64,000 nucleotides of DNA, from assembly GCF_038500265.1 (NCBI RefSeq), contig NZ_CP150637.1, positions 2,343,501 through 2,407,500 of the forward strand, given 5' to 3'. The stretch is from Ignatzschineria larvae DSM 13226 (lineage in GTDB: Bacteria; Pseudomonadota; Gammaproteobacteria; Cardiobacteriales; Wohlfahrtiimonadaceae). Both the position numbers and the translations under genes were made by a program. The notes beneath the pieces are model-generated. The model did not search any database. It had not been told where the DNA came from and saw only the letters and a list, made by a program, of their open reading frames with translations. This document shows, in pieces, positions 43,997 to 54,236 of this stretch (the stretch's first letter is position 1; the number at the start of each line of letters is the position of its first letter).

Positions 43997-45034
43997 ATGC
44001 GACTAAGTGCTTATGAAGTGATGCCGGCATTAGCAAAACATGGCAGTAAAGTCTCGGCGCTATTAGCGGCTGGCGATGAGCCTTATTTAGTCTTGAGCTT
44101 AATGGATCAAGCACGTGCCTTTTGTCGGGAAGCAGGGTTTACCGAACGGGATCTCTTTGAGATTGATGCCAAATTTGATTGGAACCTTTTTACCGAAGCG
44201 ACACAATCGCTCTCGCTCTTTTCTGAGAAAAAGATCATTGAGTTACGCTTTAATCATCTTCCTGATCGTAAGGCGCAAACGGCATTAGAGTCCTATTTTT
44301 CTCATCCTGAACCGGATCTTTTTCTGTTGATTTCTACACCGCAATTAAAATCAGCACAGCAGAAAACTAAATGGGTAACGGCAATCGATAAGGCCGGAAT
44401 CGTGGCTTTTCTCTATCCGCCAAGAGTGCATGAATATCCTGGTTGGATCTTTAATGAAGCGAAACGCCGAAATTTGCATCTTGAGCGGGAAGCCGTTGAG
44501 CTATTAGCGCAAAATAATGAGGGAAATCTCTTCTCGGTGATTCAAGAGTTAGATTATCTTGCGCTCTATTACGGGGATCAATCAATTTCAGAAGTACATC
44601 TCAAGGATGCATTAACGCAGAGTTCGAAATTTATTGCTTTTGATTTAAGTGATGCCATTTTAGAGGGCGATATTGCGCGTATTCATCGAATTATTAGCGC
44701 CTTCGAGGAGGAGAATGAGTCGGCTGTATTAGTCAATTCATTACTACAAAAAGAGGTGGCGACGCTTCGGGAGATGCTACTTAATCTGCAAGCAGGACAG
44801 AGTATGCAACAAGTGCTCTCAAAAGTTTGGCGTAATAAACAACCGCTCTATCAACGTGCTTTATCACGAATTAGTTTACCGTTGATTAAAAATGTGATGA
44901 AGATGATGGTACAGATCGATCAAGCGACTAAAGGACAACTGAAAGAGAATCCTTGGAATGCACTTCGGCGTGTGGCTTTTGCACTGTCAGGGGAACGTCT
45001 ACTCTCACTAAGCGCTGTTGCCGTTGTTCGCTAG
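43997..45034 (+). CDS. holA: DNA polymerase III delta subunit
   Basis: HolA is the wrench subunit of the clamp loader that opens the beta sliding clamp. The 345-residue product aligns with the family over its length: MRLSAYEVMPALAK, LVLSLMDQARAFCREAGF near residue 32, LFSEKKIIELRF near 76, LEREAVELLAQNNEGNLFSVIQELD near 156 and LSDAILEGDIARIHRII near 215. The lptE gene that often precedes holA is not adjacent; the ankyrin gene lies 125 bp upstream. Confidence 0.92.
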   Translation: MRLSAYEVMPALAKHGSKVSALLAAGDEPYLVLSLMDQARAFCREAGFTERDLFEIDAKFDWNLFTEATQSLSLFSEKKIIELRFNHLPDRKAQTALESYFSHPEPDLFLLISTPQLKSAQQKTKWVTAIDKAGIVAFLYPPRVHEYPGWIFNEAKRRNLHLEREAVELLAQNNEGNLFSVIQELDYLALYYGDQSISEVHLKDALTQSSKFIAFDLSDAILEGDIARIHRIISAFEEENESAVLVNSLLQKEVATLREMLLNLQAGQSMQQVLSKVWRNKQPLYQRALSRISLPLIKNVMKMMVQIDQATKGQLKENPWNALRRVAFALSGERLLSLSAVAVVR

Positions 45035-45079
45035 TGATGGTGTCATCGTCCCGTCTAAAATTCTCTAGTCACAGAATAT

Positions 45080-45107
45080 TATAGTAAATCTGATTTAAGA
45101 TAAATGG
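45080..45107 (+). mobile_element. solo MITE left end
   Basis: TATAGTAAATCTGATTTAAG and the following 8 bases match the left end of the MITE family with three changes. No right end follows, so it is a remnant. Confidence 0.65.
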
Positions 45108-45133
45108 TGTAATCACGAGCATTGCTATTATAG

Positions 45134-45191
45134 AAAACCCTATCTTCCACTATTTATATTGGGTAAATAGATGGATCAGATAGGGTTTTGG
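45134..45191. terminator. terminator between holA and the leftward flavoprotein gene
   Basis: AAAACCCTATCT (45134-45145) pairs with AGATAGGGTTTT (45178-45189). The 32-base loop contains CTATTTA / TAAATAG. It probably serves the two convergent genes. Confidence 0.7.
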
Positions 45192-45244
45192 TACATCAGA
45201 GATTAACCCTATTGAGATATTTATTGAGAATATTTATCGGGATA

Positions 45245-46579
45245 TTACTTGGCAACATTGCCGGCAATATTGAGCACATCCCAAGTGCGGGCAAAAGGTG
45301 GCGCGTAGATAAAGTCCATAAAGCCAAGCTCATCTACAGTTAAACCACTATAAATGGCAACCGCTAAGGCATCTACACGATGTACCGCACCGCCTAGATA
45401 AGCACCACACATCTGTCCCCCTAAAATAACGCGTGTTTTGGCATCATAGATCAGTTTTACCCAGATATCCGTTTGGGGTTGCACATAATCAGTATGATTT
45501 TTATCTTGGATAAAGACAGTTTTGTAATCGAGTCCAAGGGCTTTTGCTTCCTCTTCACCAATACCTGTACGACCTGCTTCTAGATTAAATGCCCGAATAC
45601 CACTTGATCCTAAAGTGCCTATAAAGGGGCGAGGTCTACCCGCCATGGTATCACCGACTAAACGACCAAGTTTATTAGCCGTTGTGGCAAGTGGAAGATA
45701 ACGATCGCCGGCAATACGATGTTGTACGGTGGCACAATCACCGGCAGCATAGATATCGGTTTGATTGGTTTGGCATAGATCATCAATGATAATGGCCCCT
45801 TGCGGCGTCATGTCGATCACACCTTGGAGAAACTCGGTATTGGGTTTAAACCCTGTGGCTAACACAACTAAATCCGCAGCATAACGACCTTGATTCGTGA
45901 TAACGTGGCTGACTTTGCCGGTAGCCTCTTTTTCAATTTCGATGACCCGTTCTTCCGTACGAAGATTCACCCCTTTTTGTCGAAGTTCCGCTTCTAGGAG
46001 CGGTGTAATTTCGGCATCAAATGTTTTTTCGAGAATACGAGGTGCAAACTCAATAAGCGTGACATTTTTGCCGCGCTCTTGAAATGCTTCTGCCGCTTCA
46101 ACACCGATAAATCCACCCCCAATAATGACCACATTTTGTGTATGAGGTAAACGTTCAACGAGCGCTTTCGCATCATATCGAGAATGCATTGTATAAACGT
46201 GTTCGGCATCTAAACCGGTAATCGGCGGAACACTAGGGGAAGCGCCTGTTGCGATGAGGAGCTTATCAAAAAGAAATTGAAGAGTCTCATCTGTTTGGAG
46301 ATTGCGAGCCGTTACGCTTTTTTGTTCAGGGTCAACCTTAATAGCTTGATGAAAGCAACGAATATCAATGCCTGTTTTTAGAAAATCTTCTAAGGGGCGC
46401 GCAGTCATCTGCTCAATATTGGTAAATTCTCCAGCAACAAAGTAAGGGATACCACAGGAACCAAAGGAGACTACATCGCTCTTTTCAAGTACAGTGATCT
46501 TTGCGGATTTGTCCGATTTTTGAATTCTGACAGCCGCAGACATTCCGGCTGCATTTGCCCCTAAAATTAGATAATTCAT
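45245..46579 (-). CDS. FAD/NAD(P)-dependent CoA-disulfide reductase / NADH oxidase family protein
   Basis: A 444-residue single-Cys flavoprotein disulfide reductase. It has the N-terminal FAD motif LGANAAGMSAA, the redox Cys42 in VSFGSCGIPYF, the NAD motif VIIGGGFIGVEAAEAF near residue 153, and the second FAD motif IYAAGDCATV near 272. These features fit CoA-disulfide reductase, NADH oxidase and NAD(P)H-dependent persulfide or polysulfide reductases. No rhodanese domain is fused. Being third in line after cyuA and tcyP on the same strand, a role with CoA- or cysteine-persulfides is attractive but inferred. Confidence 0.82.
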   Translation of the reverse strand: MNYLILGANAAGMSAAVRIQKSDKSAKITVLEKSDVVSFGSCGIPYFVAGEFTNIEQMTARPLEDFLKTGIDIRCFHQAIKVDPEQKSVTARNLQTDETLQFLFDKLLIATGASPSVPPITGLDAEHVYTMHSRYDAKALVERLPHTQNVVIIGGGFIGVEAAEAFQERGKNVTLIEFAPRILEKTFDAEITPLLEAELRQKGVNLRTEERVIEIEKEATGKVSHVITNQGRYAADLVVLATGFKPNTEFLQGVIDMTPQGAIIIDDLCQTNQTDIYAAGDCATVQHRIAGDRYLPLATTANKLGRLVGDTMAGRPRPFIGTLGSSGIRAFNLEAGRTGIGEEEAKALGLDYKTVFIQDKNHTDYVQPQTDIWVKLIYDAKTRVILGGQMCGAYLGGAVHRVDALAVAIYSGLTVDELGFMDFIYAPPFARTWDVLNIAGNVAK

Positions 46580-46738
46580 TTTATTTCACCTCTAGCCATA
46601 TTTCGGTAACAATTCGCCCCTTGAAAGGGGCGATTCTGATTGAATATTTTTATTTAAGTTTTAACCTATTTCCTTAGTGTACTCTTTTAGAGTCACGTAG
46701 AAGATCAATATTATGCTATTCCATTAATCCATATGATA

Positions 46739-48181
46739 TTAATCCATATGATCATCTGTTAAGTTTTCTAAGGTTGCATTGGGATCATTAAAGACTTCCA
46801 TATTCATCGTACCCACCTCTCTATCTGTCGCCACAGCTGCAGTTAAGGTGCCTGATACGTTTGTTAATGTCCGCGCCATATCGATGATTGGGTCAATCGC
46901 TAATACCATACCAATTAGTGGGAAGTACTCTGCCATATTCATCCCTGATAAGACGATTGTTGCCGCAACGGTAGCTGTACCTGGAATACCTGCAATACCG
47001 ATAGAGCCGATGACCACAACAATAACCATCATGACATAGAACTGTAGATCTGTCTCAATCCCGACCATGTGGGCGACCATGACGGCAATCAGTGCAGGGA
47101 AGAAACCAGCACAACCATTCATCCCCATGGTTGTTCCTAAAGAACCCACAAGGTTAGCGGTACCATCATTAACCCCCATACGAGCTGTTAAGGTTGAAAT
47201 GGTCATCGGTAAAGTTCCGACTGATGAACGGCTAGTGAAGCCCATTAACCATACGCCTAATGATTTTTTCACAAACATCACCGGAGAGACACCATGGATC
47301 GCAACGATAATAATATGAACGATGACCATAACAATCATAGCAATATAGACGGCTAAGACGAAACTAGATGCTTCAATAATCGCCGGAATACCATTTGAAA
47401 CAATTGTATTCGCAAGCAATGCAATCACTGCATAAGGCATGAATTTAATAATGGTCATTGCCACAGACATCACAATTTTATAGAAACCTTGCATGAAGAG
47501 TTTAAAAGCACCGATGGCTTCAGGATTCTTTTTCTCCATACGGTTTGCCGCAATTCCAAGTAGGGCTGAGAAAATCACTAAACCCACGATATTCTCAGTA
47601 TTCATTGCTGAAACGATATTACTTGGAATGAGGCGGATAAAGGTATCTACAAGATTGGTATATTGTTTTGCAGTTGCGGTGGTTGCGATCTCAATATTGG
47701 TTTGATTTTCACCAAGACTAAAGATATTCGCGAGAATAATGCCCACGATACAGGCTATTCCCGTAGTGAATAGTAACCAGAAGATCCCTCTAAAAGCAAT
47801 TTTCGGTAGATTCTCTTTACCTGCAAAGTCGATGATGACTTTTACAATCGATACAAAGATCAGTGGAATAACGAGCATTCGGATAAAGGCGATAAAGGCG
47901 CGTCCAAAGAGTCCGTACCAGACGGAAGTTTCCCTCATCCAAACAGATGGGTTATCTGGGAAACCTGCCACAAGTTGAATCACTAAACCAAGCACAGCCC
48001 CTAAAATAAGGCCTACAAGCATACGCATTGAGAAGGTCATCTTTCTATTTTGGAGCTGCTTCATAATGTAGAAACAGATTAGAAGAATAAAGATACAGAC
48101 CAACGTTTGATAGTGTGTAATGGCAAGGAATTTATCAAAGAAGGTCCCTTCAAATATTGGGCCAGAATCGAACACGTTCAT
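46739..48181 (-). CDS. tcyP: L-cystine symporter, TcyP-like (DAACS family)
   Basis: A 480-residue sodium:dicarboxylate-type symporter with eight helices and two re-entrant loops. Family segments: RMLVGLILGAVLGLVIQL near residue 53, FIRMLVIPLIFVSIVKVII near 97, GFTSRSSVGTLPMTI near 316 and GIAGIPGTATVAATIV near 397. The overall pattern is that of TcyP/YdjN cystine importers rather than glutamate (GltP) carriers. It lies between cyuA and the flavoprotein gene on the same strand, which supports cystine as substrate. Confidence 0.86.
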   Translation of the reverse strand: MNVFDSGPIFEGTFFDKFLAITHYQTLVCIFILLICFYIMKQLQNRKMTFSMRMLVGLILGAVLGLVIQLVAGFPDNPSVWMRETSVWYGLFGRAFIAFIRMLVIPLIFVSIVKVIIDFAGKENLPKIAFRGIFWLLFTTGIACIVGIILANIFSLGENQTNIEIATTATAKQYTNLVDTFIRLIPSNIVSAMNTENIVGLVIFSALLGIAANRMEKKNPEAIGAFKLFMQGFYKIVMSVAMTIIKFMPYAVIALLANTIVSNGIPAIIEASSFVLAVYIAMIVMVIVHIIIVAIHGVSPVMFVKKSLGVWLMGFTSRSSVGTLPMTISTLTARMGVNDGTANLVGSLGTTMGMNGCAGFFPALIAVMVAHMVGIETDLQFYVMMVIVVVIGSIGIAGIPGTATVAATIVLSGMNMAEYFPLIGMVLAIDPIIDMARTLTNVSGTLTAAVATDREVGTMNMEVFNDPNATLENLTDDHMD

Positions 48182-48306
48182 AAGTTTACCCCTAAAGAAG
48201 TTGAAGAAGTGAAATTAAAAAAAGTGAAGCTTAAGTGGTGAAATTGAAAAGAGCGTCACGTGAAATAACTAAAATCAGTCAGTTAATCAGTGATCTTGTT
48301 GTGACA

Positions 48307-49599
48307 CTATTTCTTATTCACCATAATTTGTAGAACTTGTGTATCTACTTGTTGCATACTGCCGCTTGCTAAAGCGCATAAATTATCAATAGAATCATCG
48401 ACATCATCACTGACGATTCCCTCTTGGCCTGTTACGCCGGTATTGTCTAATGCCATTAATACCGCCTTAAATGCAGAGCCTACAGAGGTGGAAACTTTCA
48501 TAGCACAGCTATTTGCAGCGCCATCACAGATCATGCCGGCTAGATCCCCCACCATGCTCGAAACTGCTCGGCTAATCGGTTCATATTCACCTTTGCCTAA
48601 GAGATAAGCCATACCTGCTGCCGCACCCATTGCTGCTGTGGTAACGGCGCAAAGCGCAGACAGACGGGGTAATTTATCGTGGATATAGACCGCCATTAAG
48701 TGCGAGAGCATTAACGCACGAGCCCGATTTTCAGGTGAAGCATCGATAAAATCAGCAACCACTACCACCGGCATTGTTGCTGTAATGCCTTGATTACCAG
48801 AACCTGAATTACTCATAGCTGGTAATGTCGCACCTCCCATTCGGGCATCCGCCGCAGCAGTTGAACGAATCAGTACTTTGGTGAGGAGATCATCGGCAAG
48901 GAAACCATTTTCCATCTGCCGTTTTAACGTGGCGCCGATATGAAGGCCATAACTATTCTTGAGCCCCTCTTGAGACAGGGCATCGTTCAGTTTTTCGGCT
49001 TGTAGAATAAATTGAATCTCTTCAAAGGGTACATTACTCACAAACTCAAAGAGATCATGAGTATTAATCCCGTCAAAGGAGTAAGCGCTACTCTCTTCTT
49101 GTCCGACCTCTTCAATCTCTTCAAAGAGAATCTGATCATCTTTTTGAATGAGAATGACATGGGTATGGGAATCAGCAATGGCGACTTTGACGCTATGATC
49201 GCCTGAAACAACAGTTGATTCGGCATAGAGGAGTTTCGGTTTTGGTGAGATACTGACGGATACCTTATTCTCTTCTAATAGCTTTTTCCCGGCAGCGACT
49301 AACTCTGGTGTTAAGGTCGAAAGTACTTCAAGCCCCGCTTCATGATCGCCCCCGAGAGCCCCAACCGCAGCTGCAATAGGTAAACCTTGCATTCCTGTGC
49401 CGGGAACCGTTACGCCCATCCCATTTTTCATTAAGTTAGGAGAGACTTTAGCATCGATATAATCGATCTCACCCTCGAGATGAGAGGCTGCAATAGCAGA
49501 GGCTAAAGCGAGTGAAATGGGTTCCGTGCAGCCTAAAGCAGGTAAGACCTCTTTTTTGACCGCTTTGAGCATTTCGATCCATTTTTGATTGTCTCGCAT
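48307..49599 (-). CDS. cyuA: L-cysteine desulfidase (CyuA/YhaM family)
   Basis: CyuA degrades L-cysteine to pyruvate, ammonia and sulfide using an oxygen-sensitive [4Fe-4S] cluster. The 430-residue protein has [20 protein letters not shown] near residue 17 with a conserved Cys, [20 protein letters not shown] near 56, [17 protein letters not shown] near 264 and [20 protein letters not shown] near 345, all hallmarks of the UPF0597 family. GAGGAG precedes the ATG. It is first of a leftward cluster with tcyP and a flavoprotein, implying a cystine/cysteine uptake and breakdown unit. Confidence 0.9.
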   Translation of the reverse strand: MRDNQKWIEMLKAVKKEVLPALGCTEPISLALASAIAASHLEGEIDYIDAKVSPNLMKNGMGVTVPGTGMQGLPIAAAVGALGGDHEAGLEVLSTLTPELVAAGKKLLEENKVSVSISPKPKLLYAESTVVSGDHSVKVAIADSHTHVILIQKDDQILFEEIEEVGQEESSAYSFDGINTHDLFEFVSNVPFEEIQFILQAEKLNDALSQEGLKNSYGLHIGATLKRQMENGFLADDLLTKVLIRSTAAADARMGGATLPAMSNSGSGNQGITATMPVVVVADFIDASPENRARALMLSHLMAVYIHDKLPRLSALCAVTTAAMGAAAGMAYLLGKGEYEPISRAVSSMVGDLAGMICDGAANSCAMKVSTSVGSAFKAVLMALDNTGVTGQEGIVSDDVDDSIDNLCALASGSMQQVDTQVLQIMVNKK

Positions 49600-50393
49600 A
49601 GCAATCTCCTCAATAATGCGATGGATTTGTATGAAACCTTTTAGGGTATAGTTTCACATTTTTTATCAGATTCATGGGGTTATGTAAGGTTGCTTAATTC
49701 CAAATGAGGAAAGCTACTTCACATAATCATTCTTGTAATAAGATATTGAAAATTTATCACGATTATTATCAATAATAAAAACTCATTATATTATTTGTGA
49801 TGAGGGTCAATTATTGTCTATTTTCTAGAATATAAATATTTTTTATAATTGTTTTGTTTCAATGGGTTATTGTTGTTTATAGTGAGTTTTAGTTTTGAAA
49901 AAATAACGATTTCTATTGCAATATTGGTGATGAATCCTTATTACTGAAAAGTATTTGCTTGGGGAATTATTCCGTTAAAATCTATCCTGATGAAAATAGG
50001 GATAGATTGACTCAATAATCTTATAAAAATAAATAAAATCAATCATCTATATTATTGAATGTTTCAAAGTTAAGATATTGTGTATGATCTTATTGTAAGT
50101 TTATAGGGACTTATTTTAAATAAATGCTCACTGATAATCCTACCGAGCGGTTATTGGCCGGGAGATCTTCTAAAGATGATCCGATAATTTCATTAATTAA
50201 CGACTAATTAGAGTTTTATTAGTGTCACATTGAGAATTTATGAGAATTGCATAGTGAGAATAGATCGTAATATTTCAGCAATCATTCTGATTTTGGGACT
50301 ATGTTTTTAGGGGAAAAGGACATAAAATTACAAGCTGAGTGATCAATGAAATGATCAATGGGATCTATAAGAGAGACGAAGAAGAGAGGATAC
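49600..50393. other. 794-bp divergent gap between cyuA and scpB
   Basis: AT-rich region carrying the cyuA and scpB promoters. A 27-codon frame at 50124-50207, richer in GC than its surroundings (peptide containing PTERLLAGRSSKDDP), stands out but has no good Shine-Dalgarno. No terminator, repeat or RNA recognised. Confidence 0.5.
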
Positions 50394-50999
50394 ATGCAGG
50401 AGATAATAGAGAAGCATGAGGGACAAGAGAGCATTGATGAGAGCTTAAAAGCATTATTAGAAGCGATCTTGATGGCTTCAGAAGTACCGCTATCCCTGCG
50501 GGAAATTTTATCCATTTTAGAGAGTGAAGCATACGGTGAGAGTGATATTATTCGCGCGCTCTTTGAGTTAGAGCACCATTATCGTCAAGCAAAAGGGGGG
50601 ATTGAATTAGTCGAAGTTGCTTCCGGTTGGCGTTTTCAAGTGCCAGAGCGTTTTGCACCTTGGGTCGGCAAGCTCTTTGAAGCAAGGCAACAACGTTATA
50701 GTACCGCCTTTTTTGAAACTATTGCCTTGATTGCTTATCAACAGCCTGTGACCCGCGGTGATATTGAAGCTGTTCGTGGCGTCGCGGTCAATAGTAATAT
50801 TATTAAAACCTTAGAAGATCGGGAATGGATTAAGGTGGTAGGGCGCAAAGAGACGCCGGGACGGCCGATTCTTTATGGAACGACAGAGCAGTTTTTAGAT
50901 GACTTTAATCTCAAATCTCTCAAAGAATTACCGCCCTTACCAGAATTAGAAACCCTCTTCAAAGAGCTTGCCGGTGAGGAAGAGGATCTTGTGATTTAA
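50394..50999 (+). CDS. scpB: segregation and condensation protein B
   Basis: ScpB is a winged-helix partner of SMC-ScpA in chromosome condensation. The 201-residue product has LKALLEAILMASEVPLSLRE, then ETIALIAYQQPVTRGDIEAV near 105 followed by VRGV, and VVGRKETPGRPILYGTT near 146. I start at ATG 50394 after AGAGGA; 12 further codons upstream lack family support. scpA, usually directly upstream, is not adjacent here, although this gap is the place to expect it. Confidence 0.92.
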   Translation: MQEIIEKHEGQESIDESLKALLEAILMASEVPLSLREILSILESEAYGESDIIRALFELEHHYRQAKGGIELVEVASGWRFQVPERFAPWVGKLFEARQQRYSTAFFETIALIAYQQPVTRGDIEAVRGVAVNSNIIKTLEDREWIKVVGRKETPGRPILYGTTEQFLDDFNLKSLKELPPLPELETLFKELAGEEEDLVI

Positions 51000-51149
51000 T
51001 CCTCTATATTTGATCTTCTATAATGTCTCTATAAGTTATACTCAAGGAACATTGCTTGATCAGTTTTACCCATCGTTAGGGAATATCTTCTGACAGCATT
51101 GTTTTTTGCTTTATAATAACCCCTTAATTTACCTATAAAATGAGTGATT

Positions 51150-52487
51150 ATGTTTAGACCTTTACCGCTTTTTATCGGCTTACGTTATACCGCCGCTAAA
51201 CGCAAAAATAATTTTATCTCGTTTATCTCTTTTGTCTCAATCGGAGGGATTGCGCTAGGCGTAATGACGATGATTGTGGTGTTATCGGTGATGAATGGTT
51301 TCCAAAAAGAGGTGGCTGAACGCAGTATTGCGATGGCTTTTCATAATCAAATTCTCAATGATCGCACAGGTCATATTGCTGAATGGGAAGCATTGATTCC
51401 GATAGCAAAAGCAGAGGATAACGTGATTGGGGGTGCGCCTTTTATTGAAGGGCAGGGCTTGATTAATGCCTCAGGATTGATGTTGCCCGTTCAAGTCTAT
51501 GGTGTTGATCCACAATATGAGGCAGAAGTATCGCCGATTGCAAACACGATTACCATTCAAGATGATAATGGACAGCTGACAGAAGGGACTTTTGATATTC
51601 TCTCAACACAACCCTTTGGAGTGATGATTAGCCAAGATATGGCCAATCGCTTAGGGGTGCGTATCGGCGATTATATTTCCCTGATTACCTCGGATATCAA
51701 TGTCACTGTAGCCGGCGCAACCCCGCGGATGAAGCGCTTGAAAGTGGTGGCGCTCTTTAGAGCCGGCGTGTATGAATATGATATTAGTAATATCTTTGTG
51801 AATCTTAAAGATGCAGGGATTCTCTACCGTTTACCGAAAGAGAGTGTGACCGGTGTTCGCTTAAAATTAGCCGAGCCGATGAAAGCGAGAGAAACCGCCT
51901 TTTATCTACAAACTAAATTACAAGATCGCGCCCAAATGCAATTGCAACATCAAGGGGGGAATGAGGGTAATAATGCTGAAGAATCTTACTCTGTCTATAC
52001 GTGGGTGAACCAATTTGCGGCGCTCTTTAAGATGATTGAGATTGAAAAGATCTCGATGTTCCTTATTATGAGTATGATTGTCGCGGTTGCTGTATTTAAT
52101 GTGGTATCAATGCTCGTAATGGTGGTAACCGAGAAACGTTCAGAGATTGCGATTTTGCGAACTTTAGGTCTACCCCCTCGGAAAATTATGGCGATCTTTA
52201 TGGTACAAGGCACCTTTATTGGGTTCTTTGGTGCGGTCATTGGGATTATTTTAGGGTTACTTATCGCCCTTAATGTGGCGGATATTGTCCATTGGATTGA
52301 GCATTTAGTGGGTAAAACACTCTTTGAACCTAGTATTTATCCCATTTCAGAAATCCCGTCGATAGTTCTCTTCTCAGATGTGGCAACGATTGCTGGTATT
52401 GCTTTCTTATTAGCAAGCTTAGCCACACTCTATCCTGCTTGGAAAGCATCAAGAACGCAACCCGCGGAGGCGTTACGCTATGAGTAA
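51150..52487 (+). CDS. lolC: lipoprotein-releasing ABC transporter permease (LolC/LolF type)
   Basis: A 445-residue, four-helix inner-membrane protein of the LolCDE complex, which extracts lipoproteins from the inner membrane for LolA. It has the N-terminal FIGLRYTAAKRKNNFISFIS, helix 1 GGIALGVMTMIVVLSVMNGF, a large periplasmic domain (about 50-300), and the C-terminal SEIAILRTLGLPPRKIMAIF followed by TLYPAWKASRTQPAEALRYE. The hook region reads VAGATPRMKRLK near residue 190. Only one permease gene is present, and lolD follows with an 8-base overlap, so either lolE is elsewhere or a homodimer (LolF-type) is used. Confidence 0.9.
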   Translation: MFRPLPLFIGLRYTAAKRKNNFISFISFVSIGGIALGVMTMIVVLSVMNGFQKEVAERSIAMAFHNQILNDRTGHIAEWEALIPIAKAEDNVIGGAPFIEGQGLINASGLMLPVQVYGVDPQYEAEVSPIANTITIQDDNGQLTEGTFDILSTQPFGVMISQDMANRLGVRIGDYISLITSDINVTVAGATPRMKRLKVVALFRAGVYEYDISNIFVNLKDAGILYRLPKESVTGVRLKLAEPMKARETAFYLQTKLQDRAQMQLQHQGGNEGNNAEESYSVYTWVNQFAALFKMIEIEKISMFLIMSMIVAVAVFNVVSMLVMVVTEKRSEIAILRTLGLPPRKIMAIFMVQGTFIGFFGAVIGIILGLLIALNVADIVHWIEHLVGKTLFEPSIYPISEIPSIVLFSDVATIAGIAFLLASLATLYPAWKASRTQPAEALRYE

Positions 52488-53214
52488 ATTATTATCCTCG
52501 CCACTTTCAGTGGCATCATCTGCTTCAAATGAGATCGTGCTTGATGTAGAGAAGATCTCAAAAGTCTTTATTGATCAGAAAGAGGAGATTGCGATCTTTA
52601 AAGATTTGAGTTTTCAAATTCATAAAGGGGATCGTATTGCGATTGTCGGCGCTTCGGGTGCGGGTAAGAGTACTTTGATGCACGTGATCTCAGGGCTTGA
52701 TAAACCTACAAGCGGTGAAATCTATCTTAACGGACACCATTTTAACCGGGAATCTGAAGCGAAGCGGGGCTATCTGCGTAATGAGTATTTGGGTTTTATC
52801 TACCAATTTCACCATCTATTGCCGGAGTTTACGGCGCTTGATAATGTGGCATTGCCCCTAGTGATTGGTGGCGGTCATATTCAGGCGGCAAGAGCGGAAG
52901 CTGAAGTGTTATTAGGACGAGTAGGGCTTTCTCACCGTTTAAGTCATCGCCCGGGTAAACTCTCCGGTGGTGAGCGGCAACGGGTTGCCATTGCGCGGGC
53001 TTTAGTGACTAAGCCGGCGGCAGTACTTGCAGATGAACCGACGGGGAATTTAGATGAAGATAATGCCCATGCGATTTTTGATCTGATGTGTGAAATTAAT
53101 GATGAGGTAGGAACGGCCTTGATTGTTGTTACGCACGATCTATCGCTTGCACGAAAAATGGATCAGTGTTGGCAATTAAAGGATCTACAGCTTAATCCCA
53201 TTACGGGTTTTTAA
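52480..53214 (+). CDS. lolD: lipoprotein-releasing ABC transporter ATPase LolD
   Basis: A 244-residue ABC ATPase. Walker A GASGAGKSTLMHVI near residue 59, the LolD-specific segment LGFIYQFHHLLPEFTALDNV near 105, signature LSGGERQRVAIARAL near 164 and Walker B AAVLADEPTGNLD near 182 are intact. It powers lipoprotein release through the membrane partner encoded just upstream. The start overlaps the lolC end by 8 bases, so the two are coupled. Confidence 0.95.
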   Translation: MSKLLSSPLSVASSASNEIVLDVEKISKVFIDQKEEIAIFKDLSFQIHKGDRIAIVGASGAGKSTLMHVISGLDKPTSGEIYLNGHHFNRESEAKRGYLRNEYLGFIYQFHHLLPEFTALDNVALPLVIGGGHIQAARAEAEVLLGRVGLSHRLSHRPGKLSGGERQRVAIARALVTKPAAVLADEPTGNLDEDNAHAIFDLMCEINDEVGTALIVVTHDLSLARKMDQCWQLKDLQLNPITGF

Positions 53215-53351
53215 GGCAATTGGATATCTATTCACCAATGTTGATATGGCTAGATTGATATAGCGAGATTGATATTGTTTGAACGATATGGCACGTTATT
53301 ATTCATGATTTATGATGAATCCTTTATTGGATAATTGATTAAGGAAAAAAG

Positions 53352-54023
53352 ATGGAGTGGATCACACAGTTTATAGATATTTTTCTGCATATTGATCGCT
53401 ATCTTGAAGTGATTGTTGCGGAATATGGGTATTGGATCTACGCTATCTTAATCTTAGTGGTATTCTGCGAAACGGGGCTCGTTGTCACGCCATTTTTACC
53501 AGGAGATTCGTTACTTTTTGCGGCCGGGGCACTTGCGGCGATTGGTGCTATGAACATTTGGATATTATGGGGAACGTTACTGATTGCGGCGATTCTCGGT
53601 GATGCGGTTAATTATCAAATCGGCAAACACCTGGGGGTTAAGCCTTTTAAACCTGATGCAAAGATTTTTAAGCTCAAATATCTTGAAAAAACGGAAGCCT
53701 TTTATGAACGGCATGGGGGTAAAACGATTATTTTGGCGCGTTTTATCCCGATAGTGAGAACCTTTGCCCCCTTTGTTGCGGGTGCAAGTCAGATGTGTTA
53801 TCGTCGATTTGGCTTTTATAATGTGACGGGAGCCTTGCTTTGGACAACGAGTATGTTAGGCGCAGGTTTCTTCTTCGGCACTATGCCGGTTGTGAAAGAG
53901 AATTTCTCATTAGTGGTGATTGGTATTGTGATCATCTCGGCACTGCCTATTGGAATTGAAATTTTAAAGGCAATGTGGGCGCGTTCAAGAAATAAAGTTG
54001 CACGAAAAGATAATAAAGCATAA
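53352..54023 (+). CDS. DedA-family membrane protein
   Basis: A 223-residue inner-membrane protein with about five hydrophobic segments. It has the DedA motifs FCETGLVVTPFLPGDSLLF near residue 39, GKHLGVKPF near 91 and ARFIPIVRTFAPFVAGAS near 126. DedA proteins recycle undecaprenyl phosphate or other lipids and support membrane potential. The region FARFIPIVRTFAPFV-type with Glu in FCETG and Asp in PGDS is intact. It lies between lolD and rho; no closer functional partner is seen. Confidence 0.9.
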   Translation: MEWITQFIDIFLHIDRYLEVIVAEYGYWIYAILILVVFCETGLVVTPFLPGDSLLFAAGALAAIGAMNIWILWGTLLIAAILGDAVNYQIGKHLGVKPFKPDAKIFKLKYLEKTEAFYERHGGKTIILARFIPIVRTFAPFVAGASQMCYRRFGFYNVTGALLWTTSMLGAGFFFGTMPVVKENFSLVVIGIVIISALPIGIEILKAMWARSRNKVARKDNKA

Positions 54024-54236
54024 ACTTTCCGCTAATATAGATTTTCTATACAGATTTTTTATACAATTTTCTTTTCGCCCTTTTTGAGTTATGTGCAAGT
54101 TTAAAATTAAAAGACTTGTTGAGAAAAGGCTGTTCGGGCATCTGTATCGCCCTCTTATCACCCATTATTGATCTATCAGATTCTAACGTCGTTTAGAACC
54201 CTTTTTATATATTTAATAAATATCTACCATCAATCT

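Noticed and set aside
45080..45191. Full seventh MITE copy after holA
   Set aside because: Only the left end is present; the following hairpin is an ordinary terminator with no TATAG right end.
46779..47978. Several plus-strand open frames opposite tcyP
   Set aside because: They are antisense shadows of a membrane protein gene with clear family motifs on the minus strand.
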